Counted from the first letter of the stretch, positions 17,473 through 31,902 are shown. The stretch: 64,000 nucleotides of DNA from Tsukamurella sp. PLM1 (GCF_023168325.1 NZ_AP025688.1:3348001-3412000); one strand, 5' to 3'. Notes: a model not told the origin generated them from the sequence alone. Translations and numbers: made by a program.

Positions 17473-19032
17473 GTGGCAGTTACCTCTCGCGACCCGCAGT
17501 TCGTCGCCGCGATCGATCAGGGCACCAGTTCGACGCGGTGCATCATCTTCGACAAGCGCGGAACCATCGTGGCGTCCGAGCAACGGGAACACGACCAGAT
17601 CTTCCCACGTAACGGCTGGGTCGAGCACGACGCCACGCAGATATGGCTCAACACGCGCCTTGTCAGCGCGGAGGCGCTCGCCTCCGCGGACCTCACCGCT
17701 GCCGACATCGCTGCGGTGGGCATCACCAACCAACGCGAGACGGTGGTGGTGTGGGATCGCGCCACCGGCGAGCCGATCCACAACGCCGTCGTCTGGCAGG
17801 ACACGCGCACCGAATCGCTGTGCGAGGAACTGGCCTCGGTCGGCCTCGACGAACCCGACCGCGACCGCTTCAAGGCGTCCTGCGGACTGCCGCTGTCCAC
17901 CTACTTCTCCGGGCCGAAGATCGCCTGGATCCTCGATCACGTCGACGGTGCCCGCGAGCGCGCCGAGCGCGGCGAGCTGTGCGCGGGCACGATCGACTCG
18001 TGGCTGGTGTGGAACCTGACCACCGACGACTACGGCAGCGGCCGGGTCAGGGACGCGAACTCCGGCCGCCCCCTGCACATCACCGATATCACCAATGCCT
18101 CACGCACGATGCTGATGAATCTGGCCGACGGCGCGTGGGACCCCGCGACCTGCGCGGCGATGGGCGTCCCGATGTCGATGCTCCCCGAGATCCGCTCGAG
18201 CGCCGAGGTGTACGGCACCGTGCGCGAGCGGGGCGTGTTCGGCGGGGTGCCGATCGCCGGGATCCTCGGCGACCAGCAGGCGGCCATGTTCGGGCAGGCC
18301 GCACTCGACCCGGGAGCCGCGAAGAACACCTACGGCACCGGGAACTTCCTGCTGGTCAACACGGGTACCCGGCCGGTCTTCAGCGAGCACGGGCTGTTGA
18401 CCACCGTCTGCTACCGGCTGGGCGCGGACGCGCCGGTGTACGCGCTGGAGGGTTCCGTCGCGGTCAGCGGCTCGCTGGTGCAGTGGCTGCGCGACAACCT
18501 GGGCATCATCTCCACCGCCCCGGAGGTGGAGGAACTGGCGACCGGCGTGCCGGACAACGGCGGGGTCTACGTGGTCCCCGCCTTCTCCGGGCTGTTCGCG
18601 CCGCGGTGGCGGCCGGACGCGCGCGGCGTGATCGTGGGCCTGACCCGCTTCTCGGACAAGCGCCACATCGCGCGGGCGGCACTGGAGGCGACCGCGTACC
18701 AGTCCCGCGAGGTCATCGAGGCAATGAACGCCGACAGCGGCATTCCGCTCACCGAGCTCCGGGTGGACGGCGGCATGGTGGTCAACGACACCCTGATGCA
18801 GTTCCAGGCCGACGTCCTGGATGTCCCCGTCATCCGGCCGCGCGTGATCGAGACGACCGCGCTCGGCGCGGCGTACGCCGCCGGCTACGCGACCGGGGTG
18901 TGGACGCTCGAGGAGATCCGCACCAATTGGGCCGAGGACGCGCGCTGGCTGCCCACGATGCCCGCCGACGAGCGCGAACACCTGTACGCCGAGTGGAACC
19001 GCGCGGTGGAGCGCACGCTGAACTGGGCCTGA
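17473..19032 (+). CDS. glpK: Glycerol kinase, 519 aa
   Basis: Phosphorylates glycerol with ATP to sn-glycerol 3-phosphate, the substrate of the divergently encoded GlpD. FGGY-family signatures are visible: [38 protein letters not shown], the substrate-binding [38 protein letters not shown] and [21 protein letters not shown], with [11 protein letters not shown] near the C terminus. Start GTG 17473 was chosen because the open frame upstream is the antisense of glpD. A TCAGTAT element 7 nt before the GTG suggests a -10 box and a possibly leaderless transcript. Confidence 0.95.
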   Translation: MAVTSRDPQFVAAIDQGTSSTRCIIFDKRGTIVASEQREHDQIFPRNGWVEHDATQIWLNTRLVSAEALASADLTAADIAAVGITNQRETVVVWDRATGEPIHNAVVWQDTRTESLCEELASVGLDEPDRDRFKASCGLPLSTYFSGPKIAWILDHVDGARERAERGELCAGTIDSWLVWNLTTDDYGSGRVRDANSGRPLHITDITNASRTMLMNLADGAWDPATCAAMGVPMSMLPEIRSSAEVYGTVRERGVFGGVPIAGILGDQQAAMFGQAALDPGAAKNTYGTGNFLLVNTGTRPVFSEHGLLTTVCYRLGADAPVYALEGSVAVSGSLVQWLRDNLGIISTAPEVEELATGVPDNGGVYVVPAFSGLFAPRWRPDARGVIVGLTRFSDKRHIARAALEATAYQSREVIEAMNADSGIPLTELRVDGGMVVNDTLMQFQADVLDVPVIRPRVIETTALGAAYAAGYATGVWTLEEIRTNWAEDARWLPTMPADEREHLYAEWNRAVERTLNWA

Positions 19033-19067
19033 CACCCGGTCCGCCGCAGCGATCGACTCCATCGGAA

Positions 19068-19103
19068 TCTCGAATATTGAGACACGATTCTTGAATTCTG
19101 AGA
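19068..19103. promoter_or_regulatory. Two operator-like 15-bp palindromes upstream of the aminotransferase
   Basis: TCTCGAATATTGAGA (19068-19082) and TCTTGAATTCTGAGA (19089-19103) are two similar, nearly symmetric sites spaced 21 bp apart (two DNA turns). They are markedly AT-rich in a 70% GC region and end 22 nt before the ATG at 19125. The arrangement suggests cooperative binding of a dimeric regulator at this promoter; the regulator is unknown. Confidence 0.6.
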
Positions 19104-19124
19104 TAGTCGTGGAAGTATGTCCGC

Positions 19125-20282
19125 ATGTCCGCAGAACTCGGCTCCCAGTCCGTCCGGGCGGTGCGCGGCTCGGCGATCCGCGACCTGCTCGCGATCACCG
19201 AGCGCCCCGGCGTGATCTCGCTCGCCGGTGGCCTGCCGGCGCCGGAGCTGCTGCCGACCGACCGTGTCGCGAGCGCGGCGGAACTCGCGCTCGCCGCCCC
19301 GTCGATCCTGCAGTACGGGGTGACCACCGGAAGCCCCGCCCTACGGGAGGTGGTGCACGCGCGGGAGTCGGCGAGGCTCGGCCGGGACGCGGGATCGGTG
19401 GTGGTGACGCACGGTTCGCAGCAGGCGCTCTCGCTCCTGGCGCAGGCTTTGCTCGACCCCGGCGATGTGGTGATCGTCGAGGACCCCGGCTACATCGGCG
19501 CGCTGCAGGCGTTCGACACCACACGTGCCGAAGTGATCGGCATCCCGATGGACTCCGCGGGCATGCGGGTCGACGAGCTGCGACCGATCCTCGAGCGCCC
19601 GCGCGTCCGCATCGTGCACACGGTCTCGAACTTCCACAACCCCGGCGGTGCCACCCTCACCGAGGAGCGACGCCGCGAACTCGCCCGCCTCGCCGATGAA
19701 TTCGGCTTCTGGATCGTCGAGGACGATCCGTACGGGGACCTGCGGTTCGCAGGTTCGACGGTGCCGCCCGTCGCGTCGTTCTCGGATCGGGTGCTGCGGT
19801 TGTCGTCGGCGTCGAAGATCGTCGCGCCCGCGCTGCGGGTCGGCTGGATGCACGGCGACGCAGGGGTTCTCGCGCTGGTCGAGAGGCTCAAGCAGGGCGC
19901 CGACCTGTGTGGCTCGAGCCTGACCCAGGCGATCGCGGCGGACCTGCTCGCCGACACCGCGTGGCTCAATGAGCACGTCGGGCGGATCCGCACCGTCTAC
20001 TCCGAGCGCGCCCTCGCCCTGCACACCGCGCTGACCGACGCGTTCGGCGACCGGCTGCGCCTCACCACCCCCGAGGGCGGGATGTTCCTGTGGGGCGAAT
20101 TCACCGACGGCACAGCGACGTCCGAAGTGCTCACCCGGGCCGTCGACGCCGGCGTCGCCTACGTCCCCGGCGCCGCGTTCGCGGTGCAGCGCGACCTCGG
20201 CCATGCACTGCGCTTCTGCTTCACGACCGGATCGCCGGACGACCTCCGCGAGGCCGTCCGGCGATTGGCAACGGTGCTGTGA
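19125..20282 (+). CDS. PLP-dependent aminotransferase, class I/II, 385 aa
   Basis: Fold-type I aminotransferase related to 2-aminoadipate/aromatic transaminases and to the catalytic part of MocR regulators, but without an N-terminal HTH. Visible are VISLAGGLPAPELLPTD, YGVTTGSPALREVV, VVTHGSQQALSLLAQALLDPGDVVIVEDPGY, the Asn in NFHNPGG, IVEDDPYGDLRF (PLP-binding Asp/Tyr) and RLSSASKIVAPALRVGWM with the Schiff-base lysine. Substrate is likely an aromatic, branched-chain or 2-aminoadipate-like amino acid. It is a monocistronic gene with its own twin operator, convergent with eno. Confidence 0.88.
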   Translation: MSAELGSQSVRAVRGSAIRDLLAITERPGVISLAGGLPAPELLPTDRVASAAELALAAPSILQYGVTTGSPALREVVHARESARLGRDAGSVVVTHGSQQALSLLAQALLDPGDVVIVEDPGYIGALQAFDTTRAEVIGIPMDSAGMRVDELRPILERPRVRIVHTVSNFHNPGGATLTEERRRELARLADEFGFWIVEDDPYGDLRFAGSTVPPVASFSDRVLRLSSASKIVAPALRVGWMHGDAGVLALVERLKQGADLCGSSLTQAIAADLLADTAWLNEHVGRIRTVYSERALALHTALTDAFGDRLRLTTPEGGMFLWGEFTDGTATSEVLTRAVDAGVAYVPGAAFAVQRDLGHALRFCFTTGSPDDLREAVRRLATVL

Positions 20283-20297
20283 TCGACGACGGGCCGG

Positions 20298-23711
<3,414 letters not shown>

Positions 23712-23826
23712 GGTCGGTCCTTTTCTCACGGAGTCGACGTGAAGAGCGAGGGAGGTTCAGATGCTCAGTGGTCGACGAGTCACAGGACGGAACCTATGCA
23801 TCCCGATTCGGAGTGACAACCGTCAC

Positions 23827-23838
23827 GCCCATATGGGC
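23827..23838. promoter_or_regulatory. Palindrome GCCCATATGGGC upstream of fba
   Basis: Perfect 12-bp palindrome between the 3' end of the SorC-type gene and fba, identical to the one at 24877. It is likely the binding site through which the regulator controls the fba-gap-eno operon. Confidence 0.65.
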
Positions 23839-23839
23839 A

Positions 23840-24802
23840 TCACGCACGATCGGTCGATTCGGCGGGCGCGACGCGCAGCAACGAGATCGCTGTCTCGCGG
23901 TCGGTGACGAGCGACGTGACCACCCCGCTGATCAGACTCGTACGAATCGCCTCCACCTTCTGGTGGCCGCCGGCGATGGCGATGACCTCGTCGACCGCGC
24001 TCAGTTCGCGATACGAGATGGCCAGCGTGCGCCCGCTGTAGTTGGTGCGCACCGGACGCCCCTCGGCGTCGAACTGGATCGCGCACAGTTCGGCGGCGAC
24101 TCCCCGCGAATCCAGTTCCGCACGACCCTGATCCGACAGCATCGCGTACACCTGGGAGCCCGTCAGGTCCAGGCTGCCGACGGCGACCACGGCGACCGTG
24201 ATCCGCTTCCACAACGCCATCGCCGCGGACACGCCGGGCTGCCGCGCGAGAGCCGCCTTCATCCGCTGGTCCGACATGATGAGCGGGGCGTAGATGGGGT
24301 ACTGCGGGCCGCGCGAGACCGAGGTCAGCTGGCGCACCAGGTCGACCGAGCTGGCTTGGACGTCGCCCACCACGCCGGACATCTGGACGATCGTGCACGG
24401 CGGCAGGTCCCGGACGTGCTGCGCCATGGCGTCCAGAGTGCGCCCCCAGCCGACGCCGAGCACGTCCGACTCGGTCACGACCTCGCTGAGCAGGTCCGCA
24501 GCGACGCGTCCGAGGCCGTGCCGCAGGCCGTCAAAGTCGGTGAAGGAGCCGGTGGCGACCAGCGCGCGCCGTAAGCCGTAGGCGCGGCGCAGCCGCTCCG
24601 ACAGGTCCGCGTCGATCGCCGCATCGGTGTTGACCTCGATTCGGACCAGACCCGACTCGATACAGGCGTCGAGGATCCTCGCCACCTTGTATCGGGACAG
24701 CCCGTACTCTGCGCCGATCTCCATCTTCGACTTCCCGTCGAAGTAGAACCGCCGCGCGATGGCGGCGGCCTGGACCACCTCGGCCGGCCCCATGGACCTC
24801 AT
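23840..24802 (-). CDS. SorC/CggR-family sugar-binding transcriptional regulator, 320 aa
   Basis: DNA-binding regulator with an N-terminal HTH (FYFDGKSKMEIGAEYGLSRYKVARILDACIESGLVRIEV, residues about 18-57) and a C-terminal sugar-phosphate-binding domain (LGVGWGRTLDAMAQHV, QMSGVVGDVQ, IAGGHQKVEAIRTSLISGVVTSLVTD). In Bacillus the relative CggR represses the gapA-pgk-tpi-pgm-eno operon until fructose 1,6-bisphosphate releases it. Here it sits between fba-gap-eno and divergent pfkA, and identical palindromes lie on both sides. A CggR-like role is therefore inferred. GGAGGAGG precedes ATG 24802. Confidence 0.9.
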   Translation of the reverse strand: MRSMGPAEVVQAAAIARRFYFDGKSKMEIGAEYGLSRYKVARILDACIESGLVRIEVNTDAAIDADLSERLRRAYGLRRALVATGSFTDFDGLRHGLGRVAADLLSEVVTESDVLGVGWGRTLDAMAQHVRDLPPCTIVQMSGVVGDVQASSVDLVRQLTSVSRGPQYPIYAPLIMSDQRMKAALARQPGVSAAMALWKRITVAVVAVGSLDLTGSQVYAMLSDQGRAELDSRGVAAELCAIQFDAEGRPVRTNYSGRTLAISYRELSAVDEVIAIAGGHQKVEAIRTSLISGVVTSLVTDRETAISLLRVAPAESTDRA

Positions 24803-24876
24803 CGAAACCTCCTCCGAAGGTCGCGGCCGGGACGATCCCGCCGTCCTCAGGGTAGATCCTCCGGGCGCCGATCCGC

Positions 24877-24888
24877 GCCCATATGGGC
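24877..24888. promoter_or_regulatory. Palindrome GCCCATATGGGC between the SorC-type regulator and pfkA
   Basis: Second exact copy of the 12-bp palindrome, 75 nt upstream of the regulator ATG and 90 nt upstream of pfkA. Its place in the divergent promoter region suggests autoregulation and control of pfkA. Confidence 0.65.
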
Positions 24889-24978
24889 ACGGACATTGTC
24901 GAAACGTTCCGAGTCACGTCTCATGAGTCGAGTACGACGACGGCCGGACGGTCTCGTTCCCACGACGAAGGGAGAGCA

Positions 24979-26010
24979 GTGCGACTCGGAGTCCTCACCG
25001 GCGGCGGCGACTGCCCGGGCCTGAACGCGGTGATCCGCGCGGTGGTGCGGACGAGTGATTCCCGGTACGGGTCGGCGGTGGTCGGTTTCCAGGACGGCTG
25101 GCGTGGGCTGCTCGAGGACCGGCGGGTGCAACTGTCCAACGACGACCGCAACGATCGCCTGCTCACCAAGGGCGGCACGATGCTGGGCACCGCCCGCACC
25201 CACCCGGACGTGCTGCGCGCCGGCCTGGACCGGATCAAGCAGACCCTCGACGACAACGGCATCGACGTCCTCATCCCCATCGGCGGCGAGGGCACCCTGA
25301 CCGCCGCGTCCTGGCTCGCCGACGAGGGCGTCCCGGTGGTGGGGGTGCCGAAGACCATCGACAACGACATCGACTGCACCGACGTCACCTTCGGTTTCGA
25401 CACCGCGCTGACCATCGCGACCGACGCCATCGACCGGCTGCACTCGACCGCGGAATCGCACCAGCGGGTGATGCTGGTGGAGGTCATGGGCCGGCACGCG
25501 GGCTGGATCGCGCTGAACTCCGGGCTCGCGTCGGGTGCGCACATGGTGCTCATCCCCGAGGTCCCGTTCGACGTCGAACAGGTGTGCCGGCTGATCAAAC
25601 GCCGTTTCCAGCGCGGGCACTCGAGTTTCATCGTGGTCGTCGCCGAGGGCGCGAAACCCGCCGAGGGCACCATGGAACTGCGCCTCGGCGGCACCGACGA
25701 GTTCGGTCACGAACGGTTCACCGGCGTCGCGCACCAACTGGGTGTGGAGATCGAGAAGCGGATCAACAAGGAGGTCCGCACCACCGTCCTCGGCCACGTC
25801 CAGCGCGGCGGCACGCCCACCCCCGCCGACCGGGTACTGGCCACCCGCTACGGCGTCAACGCCGCCGACGCCGCGCACGCCGGCAAGGTCGGCCAGATGG
25901 TCTCCCTACGCGGCACCGGCATCGGCCTGGTCCCCCTCGCCGAGGCCGTCAAACAGCTCAAACGCGTCCCACGGGAACGCTACGACGACGCCGCCGAATT
26001 CTTCGGCTGA
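24979..26010 (+). CDS. pfkA: 6-phosphofructokinase, 343 aa
   Basis: Phosphorylates fructose 6-phosphate to fructose 1,6-bisphosphate. It has [20 protein letters not shown], the nucleotide-site motif [12 protein letters not shown], the catalytic segment [26 protein letters not shown] and [23 protein letters not shown]. The GGEGT motif and length match the actinobacterial ATP-dependent PfkA rather than the PPi enzymes (GGDD), although phosphoryl donor use cannot be proved from sequence. GTG 24979 has GAAGGGAGAG immediately upstream. Divergent from the SorC-type regulator, with the shared palindrome between them. Confidence 0.95.
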   Translation: MRLGVLTGGGDCPGLNAVIRAVVRTSDSRYGSAVVGFQDGWRGLLEDRRVQLSNDDRNDRLLTKGGTMLGTARTHPDVLRAGLDRIKQTLDDNGIDVLIPIGGEGTLTAASWLADEGVPVVGVPKTIDNDIDCTDVTFGFDTALTIATDAIDRLHSTAESHQRVMLVEVMGRHAGWIALNSGLASGAHMVLIPEVPFDVEQVCRLIKRRFQRGHSSFIVVVAEGAKPAEGTMELRLGGTDEFGHERFTGVAHQLGVEIEKRINKEVRTTVLGHVQRGGTPTPADRVLATRYGVNAADAAHAGKVGQMVSLRGTGIGLVPLAEAVKQLKRVPRERYDDAAEFFG

Positions 26011-26020
26011 TCGGTGCCCC

Positions 26021-26803
26021 TCACTCCACGACCTTCAGGGCACTCCGGATCGCGGCGTTGACTGCGACTACCAGCGGCACGTCGAACTGCGGCTGCAGCC
26101 GAAGCGCCGACGGCGACAGCGGCCCGCCGCCCATGATCACCGCACGGGCGCCGTCCTGATCCACCGACTGCCGCACGGCCTCGCGGAGCGCCGCGTCGAG
26201 CCGGTCCGGCGACGTGACCAGCTGCGTCGCATCGCCGGGCGTGACGCGGACGCCGCGGTACTGCCCCTCGATGCCGAGCTCGGCGGCCTTCTGCCGGAAG
26301 GACTCCACCAGAGCGGGATCGGAGGTCACCGTCGCGATGCCGAACGCGCGGCCGCCCTGAGCGGCCTCCCGGAAGGCCTCCGTCCCGATGCCGAACACCG
26401 GGACCGTCACCGCATCGTCCAGCTCCGCCATACCCGGGTCGCTGAACGCGGAGACGACGATCGCCGCCACCTCCGGATCGCGAGCGGCCTCGACACCGCG
26501 CCTGACCACTCCCCGGGCTGCGGTCTCCATGTCCTGCGGCGTCGTCAGCAGGGCCGGCGCGCCCTCATTGGTGATCCCCACGATTCGCGCGGCGCCCCGC
26601 GCCTCCGCGGTCGCCAGCTCGACCATCGAGGCGGTCGCGCTCCCACTCGAGTTCGGGTTGATGAGCACGATCGTCTTAAGCGGCTCCGCCGCGTTCGATG
26701 AGCTCACCGCCGCGCCCTCGCCGTCGGTCCCGCACCCGGCGAGCGCCGCCGTCGCAACGACACCCACCAGCACGGCACGCACTGCCCCGGGTCGTCGAGC
26801 CAT
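26021..26803 (-). CDS. Lipoprotein of the Asp/Glu/hydantoin racemase family, 260 aa
   Basis: The body belongs to the aspartate/glutamate/hydantoin racemase superfamily: [21 protein letters not shown] at the first active-site strand, [31 protein letters not shown], and [41 protein letters not shown]. Unusually, an N-terminal signal peptide with lipobox ALAGCG precedes it, predicting an extracytoplasmic lipid anchor. The usual first catalytic Cys (SCFSD-like) is a Ser here (SAFSD), and a GGG segment replaces the second Cys motif, so racemase activity is doubtful. GGAAAGAGGTG precedes ATG 26803. Same strand as galK, 91 nt downstream. Confidence 0.8.
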   Translation of the reverse strand: MARRPGAVRAVLVGVVATAALAGCGTDGEGAAVSSSNAAEPLKTIVLINPNSSGSATASMVELATAEARGAARIVGITNEGAPALLTTPQDMETAARGVVRRGVEAARDPEVAAIVVSAFSDPGMAELDDAVTVPVFGIGTEAFREAAQGGRAFGIATVTSDPALVESFRQKAAELGIEGQYRGVRVTPGDATQLVTSPDRLDAALREAVRQSVDQDGARAVIMGGGPLSPSALRLQPQFDVPLVVAVNAAIRSALKVVE

Positions 26804-26894
26804 GTCGCACCTCTTTCCACCCGACCCGCCCGGACCGGGTATTCCATTTTGCGGAAGATACTCTCCGTATCGCGGGGCTGTGGCGAAACCGGTG

Positions 26895-27984
<1,090 letters not shown>

Positions 27985-27988
<4 letters not shown>

Positions 27989-29088
27989 CCGATCGCCTCC
28001 CGCAGCTGCGCGGCGATGTTCTCTGGCGTCTTGTCGGTGATGAAGGCGTCCCGGCCGGACTCGGAACCGGCGAGGTACTTGAGCTTGTCGGCGCTGCGCC
28101 GGATCGAGAACAGCTCGGCGTGCAGATACCCCTCCGCGGCACCGGTGCGGTACTGGTGCCAGGAGGCGATGTACGGCAACGGCGAGCCGTACAGCGCGTC
28201 GAAGGCGCGCAGGATCGTCAGGTACACCGCCGCGAGATCGTCGGCCTCGGCGGAACTGAGCTCGGTCAGGTTGTGCACGTGACGGTTCGGGTACACGTGC
28301 ACCTCGACCGGCCACTTCGCCGCGTACGGGACGAAGGCCGTGGTGTGCTCGGTCCGCACCAGGACCCTTGCGCCGTCGGCGATCTCCGCGGCGACGACCG
28401 CCTCGAACAGGTCCCCGCCGCGCTCGGCGCGGTACGCCGCTGCGGTCCGCAGCAGCGCGGCGGTCCGCCGCGTCCGGAACGGGTAGCCGTAGATCTGGCC
28501 GTGCGGGTGCGGCAGCGTCACCCCGATCTCCTCGCCGCGGTTCTCGAAGCAGTACACCTCCTCGATGTCGTCGCGCGCGAACATCTCCGCCGTACGGTGC
28601 GCCCAGGCGTCGAGCACCAGCCGCGCGCGCCGCGGCGACAGCGCCGCGAACGCGCCCTCGTGATCGCTGGTGAAGCAGACCACCTCGCAGCGGCCGACGC
28701 CCGGCGTCTCCACGCGCAGGGGGTCCGCAACCCCGCCTGTCGGCGCCGGTACGAACCCGGCGGGCGTCGCGAGCGACGGGAACCGGTTCTCGAAAACCAC
28801 CACGTCGTAGTCCGCGGCGGGGATCTCGCTGGACAGTCCGTCGGGGTCCGGGCACAGGGGGCACATGGAGCGCGGCGGCTTGTACGTGCGCTCCTGGCGG
28901 GCCGGCGCCACGATCACGGTGTCGCCGGTCGTCGGGTCGCGCCGGATCGTGGTGGCGGGCTCCGCCGGGCGGACCGGCAGATCGCGGCGATCCACGCCCA
29001 CCGAGGGCGCACCGCCGTCGCCGAAGAACAGGATCGCGCGGCCGTCGGCGAGCCGGGTGGCGGTGGGCTCCACGGTATCCCGGTTCAC
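27985..29088 (-). CDS. galT: Galactose-1-phosphate uridylyltransferase, 367 aa
   Basis: Transfers UMP from UDP-glucose to galactose 1-phosphate. Contains the zinc-binding CPLCPD motif, [10 protein letters not shown], the catalytic [11 protein letters not shown] with the uridylylated histidine, and the second half [14 protein letters not shown] and SWHQYRTG...[12 protein letters not shown]. Length is normal. It overlaps the upstream DeoR gene and the downstream galK by 4 nt each, so the three are translationally coupled. Confidence 0.95.
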
Positions 29089-29879
29089 GCCGTGCCTCCG
29101 TTCGCGACGGTGAGCGGCACTGCGGCGGCCAGGACGTCGCGCGCTGCGGCGCTGACGCCGTCGTCCATGATCAGCCCGTCCACGTCGGCGAACGGGGCGA
29201 ACAGATGCGCGCCGATCTCGCCGAACTTGGTGTGGTCGACCATCAGCACCGTCGACCGTGCACTGCCGATGAGGCGCCGATTCGTCTCCGCCTCACCGAT
29301 GTTGGGGGTGGTGAACCCGGCCCGCGGATCGATGCCGTGCGCACCGACGAACGCCAGGTCACAGCGCACCCGCTCGAGCATCGCGTTCGCGACGGGCCCC
29401 ACCAGGGCGTCCGACGGTGTCCGCTGCCCACCGGTCAGCTGCACGGCGGGTTCGCCCGTGAACCTGTCCTCCTCGGGGTCGGTGAGCACGTGGAAGATCG
29501 AGATGGAGTTGGTCACCACCGACACCCGGCGCCCGCGCAGCAGCCGCGCCAGCTCGAGGGTGGTCGTGCCGGCGCCCACCGCGATGGTCATCCCGTCCGC
29601 CACCAGGTCCACCGCCGCCAGCGCGATGGCGCGCTTCTCCGCGGTGGCGCGCACCGCCTTCTGCGCGGACCGGGGCTCGAGGCCCCGTCCGGCCGAGCCG
29701 CCCGAGCGGACGGCGCCGCCGTGCACCTTGGTCAACTCCCCCGCCTCCTCGAGGCGGTCCAGATCGCGGCGGATGGTCATCTCCGAGACCCCGAGCTCGA
29801 GAGCCAGGTCCATCACCCGCACGGCCCCCTGCGCGACCGTCGCCGCGAGGATCACCCGTCGTCTCTCAGCTGCCAGCAC
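29085..29879 (-). CDS. DeoR-family transcriptional regulator of the galactose operon, 264 aa
   Basis: Sugar-metabolism repressor. N-terminal HTH ([35 protein letters not shown]) and the DeoR C-terminal sensor domain ([70 protein letters not shown]), which usually binds a sugar phosphate. Located inside the operon between a small membrane protein and galT, it probably represses the promoter upstream of the symporter gene until a galactose-derived inducer appears. Confidence 0.9.
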   Translation of the reverse strand: MLAAERRRVILAATVAQGAVRVMDLALELGVSEMTIRRDLDRLEEAGELTKVHGGAVRSGGSAGRGLEPRSAQKAVRATAEKRAIALAAVDLVADGMTIAVGAGTTTLELARLLRGRRVSVVTNSISIFHVLTDPEEDRFTGEPAVQLTGGQRTPSDALVGPVANAMLERVRCDLAFVGAHGIDPRAGFTTPNIGEAETNRRLIGSARSTVLMVDHTKFGEIGAHLFAPFADVDGLIMDDGVSAAARDVLAAAVPLTVANGGTA

Positions 29880-30171
29880 GCCGCGAACCTATCAGCGCCC
29901 ACGCCGCGAAGCCCGCGGCCACGAGCACGAGCGCACCACCGACCCACAGGTTGCCCGCGCTGCCGACGGCCATGTCCGCGCGGTCGGGCGTGTGGGCGAT
30001 CTCGCGGGCGCCGAGCTCCGCCAGCCCCGGTGCGAGGCCCGCGACGAGCAACAGCACCCCGTAGACGCCGAGCAGCGCAGCGATGATCATCCGGATGTCG
30101 AACAACAGGCTCAGCGACGAGGACCGCGTGGTCTCACCGTTGGCCTGCGCCTTCTCGGGTTGGTTCGTCAT
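29866..30171 (-). CDS. Small membrane protein, 101 aa, of the galactose operon
   Basis: Two or three hydrophobic segments (MIIAALLGVYGVLLLVAGLAPGL and AGNLWVGGALVLVAAGFAAWALIG) around a short polar loop; the N terminus is charged and cytoplasmic-looking. ATG 30171 is preferred over an earlier in-frame start because it follows GGAGTGAACG and matches the spacing to the symporter stop 14 nt upstream. It lies between the symporter and DeoR genes, suggesting an accessory role for the transporter, but no family function is known to me. Confidence 0.75.
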   Translation of the reverse strand: MTNQPEKAQANGETTRSSSLSLLFDIRMIIAALLGVYGVLLLVAGLAPGLAELGAREIAHTPDRADMAVGSAGNLWVGGALVLVAAGFAAWALIGSRRAGS

Positions 30172-30185
30172 TCGTTCACTCCTCG

Positions 30186-31889
30186 TCAGTGGAAGATCAG
30201 GCCGAGTGCGACGGTCGCGGACAGAACCGCGGCGCCGAGCGGGACGGGACGGGCGTACCACGCCGCGGCCGCGTCCTCATCGCCCTGCAGCGTCTTCTTG
30301 TCGGTCATCGAGTAGACGAAGCCGTCGAGCTCGGAGTCGGGCTTGGGCACGGTCACGAGCGAGACAAGGACGGAGACGACGATGTCGACCACGAAGGCCG
30401 CGGAGGCGGCGACGAACGGCATGCCCTGCCCCGGGAGGTCGATCACGCCGACCTCCTGCAGCACGAACACCGTGATCGCCGAGAGCGTGCCGGCAACCAG
30501 GCCGACCCAGCCGGCCGTGGGCGTCATCCGTTTCCAGAACATGCCGAGCAGGAACGTCGCGAACAACGGGGCGTTGAAGAACCCGAACAGGGTCTGGAGG
30601 TAGTCCATCAGGTTCGAGTACCCGGCGGCGATGGTCGCCGTGCCGATCGCCATCACCACGGCGGCGATGGTGGCGATCCGGCCGACGCGGATGTAGTAGC
30701 CGTCCTCGCGGTTCTTCACCACGTACTGCTGCCACAGGTCGTAACTGAACACCGTGTTGAACGCGGACACGTTCGCCGCCATACCCGCCATGAACGAGGC
30801 GATCAGGCCCGCCACTGCCACGCCGAGCAGGCCGTTCGGCAGGATGTCGCGCATCATCAGCAGGATCGCGTCGTTGTAGGTGATCCCGTCGGCGGTGCCG
30901 GTGGACTTGAGGTGGATCATGTCGCCGATCATCGCCGCGCAGATCATGCCCGGCACCACGACGACGAAGGGGATGAACATCTTCGGGACGGCGCCGATGA
31001 TCGGGGCGCGCCGGGCCGCCGACATCGAGTTCGACGCCATCGCTCGCTGCACCTCGACGAAGTTGGTGGTCCAGTAGCCGAAGGAGAGGACGAAGCCCAG
31101 GCCGAACACGATGCCGACCACCGACCACACCGGCGAATCGAACCCGCTGAGCGCCTGGCCCGGCCAGGTGTGCAGCTGTTCGCCGACGGCGGCCGTCACG
31201 GTGCCGTCCGGCTTCGTCGTCTCGATCACCTTCGCCTTGAGGCCGCTCCATCCGCCCACCTTGATCAGGCCGATCACGGTGAGCGGCACCAGCGCCGCGA
31301 GGATCACGAAGAACTGCAGGACCTCGTTGTAGATCGCGGCGGACAGCCCGCCGAGGGCGGTGTAGGTGAGCACGACGGCTGCGGCCACGATCAGCGACAC
31401 CCACCGCGGCCACCCGAGCACGGCGTTCACCACGGTCGCGAGCAGGAACAGGTTGACCCCGGCGATCAGCACCTGAGCGATGGCGAAGCTCAGCGAGTTC
31501 ACCAGGTGCGCACCGGTTCCGAATCGGCGACGCATGAACTCGGGGACGCTGCGCACCTTCGACCCGTAGTAGAACGGCATCATCACCAGGCCGAGGAACA
31601 CCATGGCCGGGATCGCGCCGATCCAGTAGTAGTGCATCGTCGACAGGCCGATCTGGGCGCCGTTCGCGGACATGCCCATGATCTCGACGGCGCCGAGGTT
31701 GGCCGAGACGAACGCGATGCCCGTCACCCACGCCGGCAGGCGGCGCCCGGACAGGAAGAAGTCCAGACTGGACGCGACCTGCTGCCGGGCCAGGTAGCCG
31801 ATCCCCAGCACGAAGACGAAGTAGATCGCCACCAGGACGTAGTCGAGCAGTCCGACGTTCAGCCGGAGCGCACCGTCCGCGAGAAGCAT
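30186..31889 (-). CDS. Sodium:solute symporter (SSS family), likely sugar/galactose uptake, 567 aa
   Basis: Integral membrane Na+-coupled transporter with about 14 helices. SSS hallmarks: LLDYVLVAIYFVFVLGIGYLARQQVASSLDFFLSGRRLPAWVTG, FVSANLGAVEIMGMSANGAQIG, and ALGGLSAAIYNEVLQFFVI close to the Na-binding region. Similarity to SGLT-type transporters plus the gal operon context suggest galactose import. ATG 31889 has TTGGAGG 6 nt upstream. First gene of the operon symporter - small membrane protein - DeoR - galT - galK. Confidence 0.9.
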   Translation of the reverse strand: MLLADGALRLNVGLLDYVLVAIYFVFVLGIGYLARQQVASSLDFFLSGRRLPAWVTGIAFVSANLGAVEIMGMSANGAQIGLSTMHYYWIGAIPAMVFLGLVMMPFYYGSKVRSVPEFMRRRFGTGAHLVNSLSFAIAQVLIAGVNLFLLATVVNAVLGWPRWVSLIVAAAVVLTYTALGGLSAAIYNEVLQFFVILAALVPLTVIGLIKVGGWSGLKAKVIETTKPDGTVTAAVGEQLHTWPGQALSGFDSPVWSVVGIVFGLGFVLSFGYWTTNFVEVQRAMASNSMSAARRAPIIGAVPKMFIPFVVVVPGMICAAMIGDMIHLKSTGTADGITYNDAILLMMRDILPNGLLGVAVAGLIASFMAGMAANVSAFNTVFSYDLWQQYVVKNREDGYYIRVGRIATIAAVVMAIGTATIAAGYSNLMDYLQTLFGFFNAPLFATFLLGMFWKRMTPTAGWVGLVAGTLSAITVFVLQEVGVIDLPGQGMPFVAASAAFVVDIVVSVLVSLVTVPKPDSELDGFVYSMTDKKTLQGDEDAAAAWYARPVPLGAAVLSATVALGLIFH

Positions 31890-31902
31890 CGAGCCTCCAA
31901 GG

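Noticed and set aside
26021..26803. Periplasmic sugar-binding protein of the galactose operon
   Set aside because: The lipobox suggested it, but the body matches the Asp/Glu/hydantoin racemase superfamily, and the operon already has a Na-symporter that needs no binding protein.
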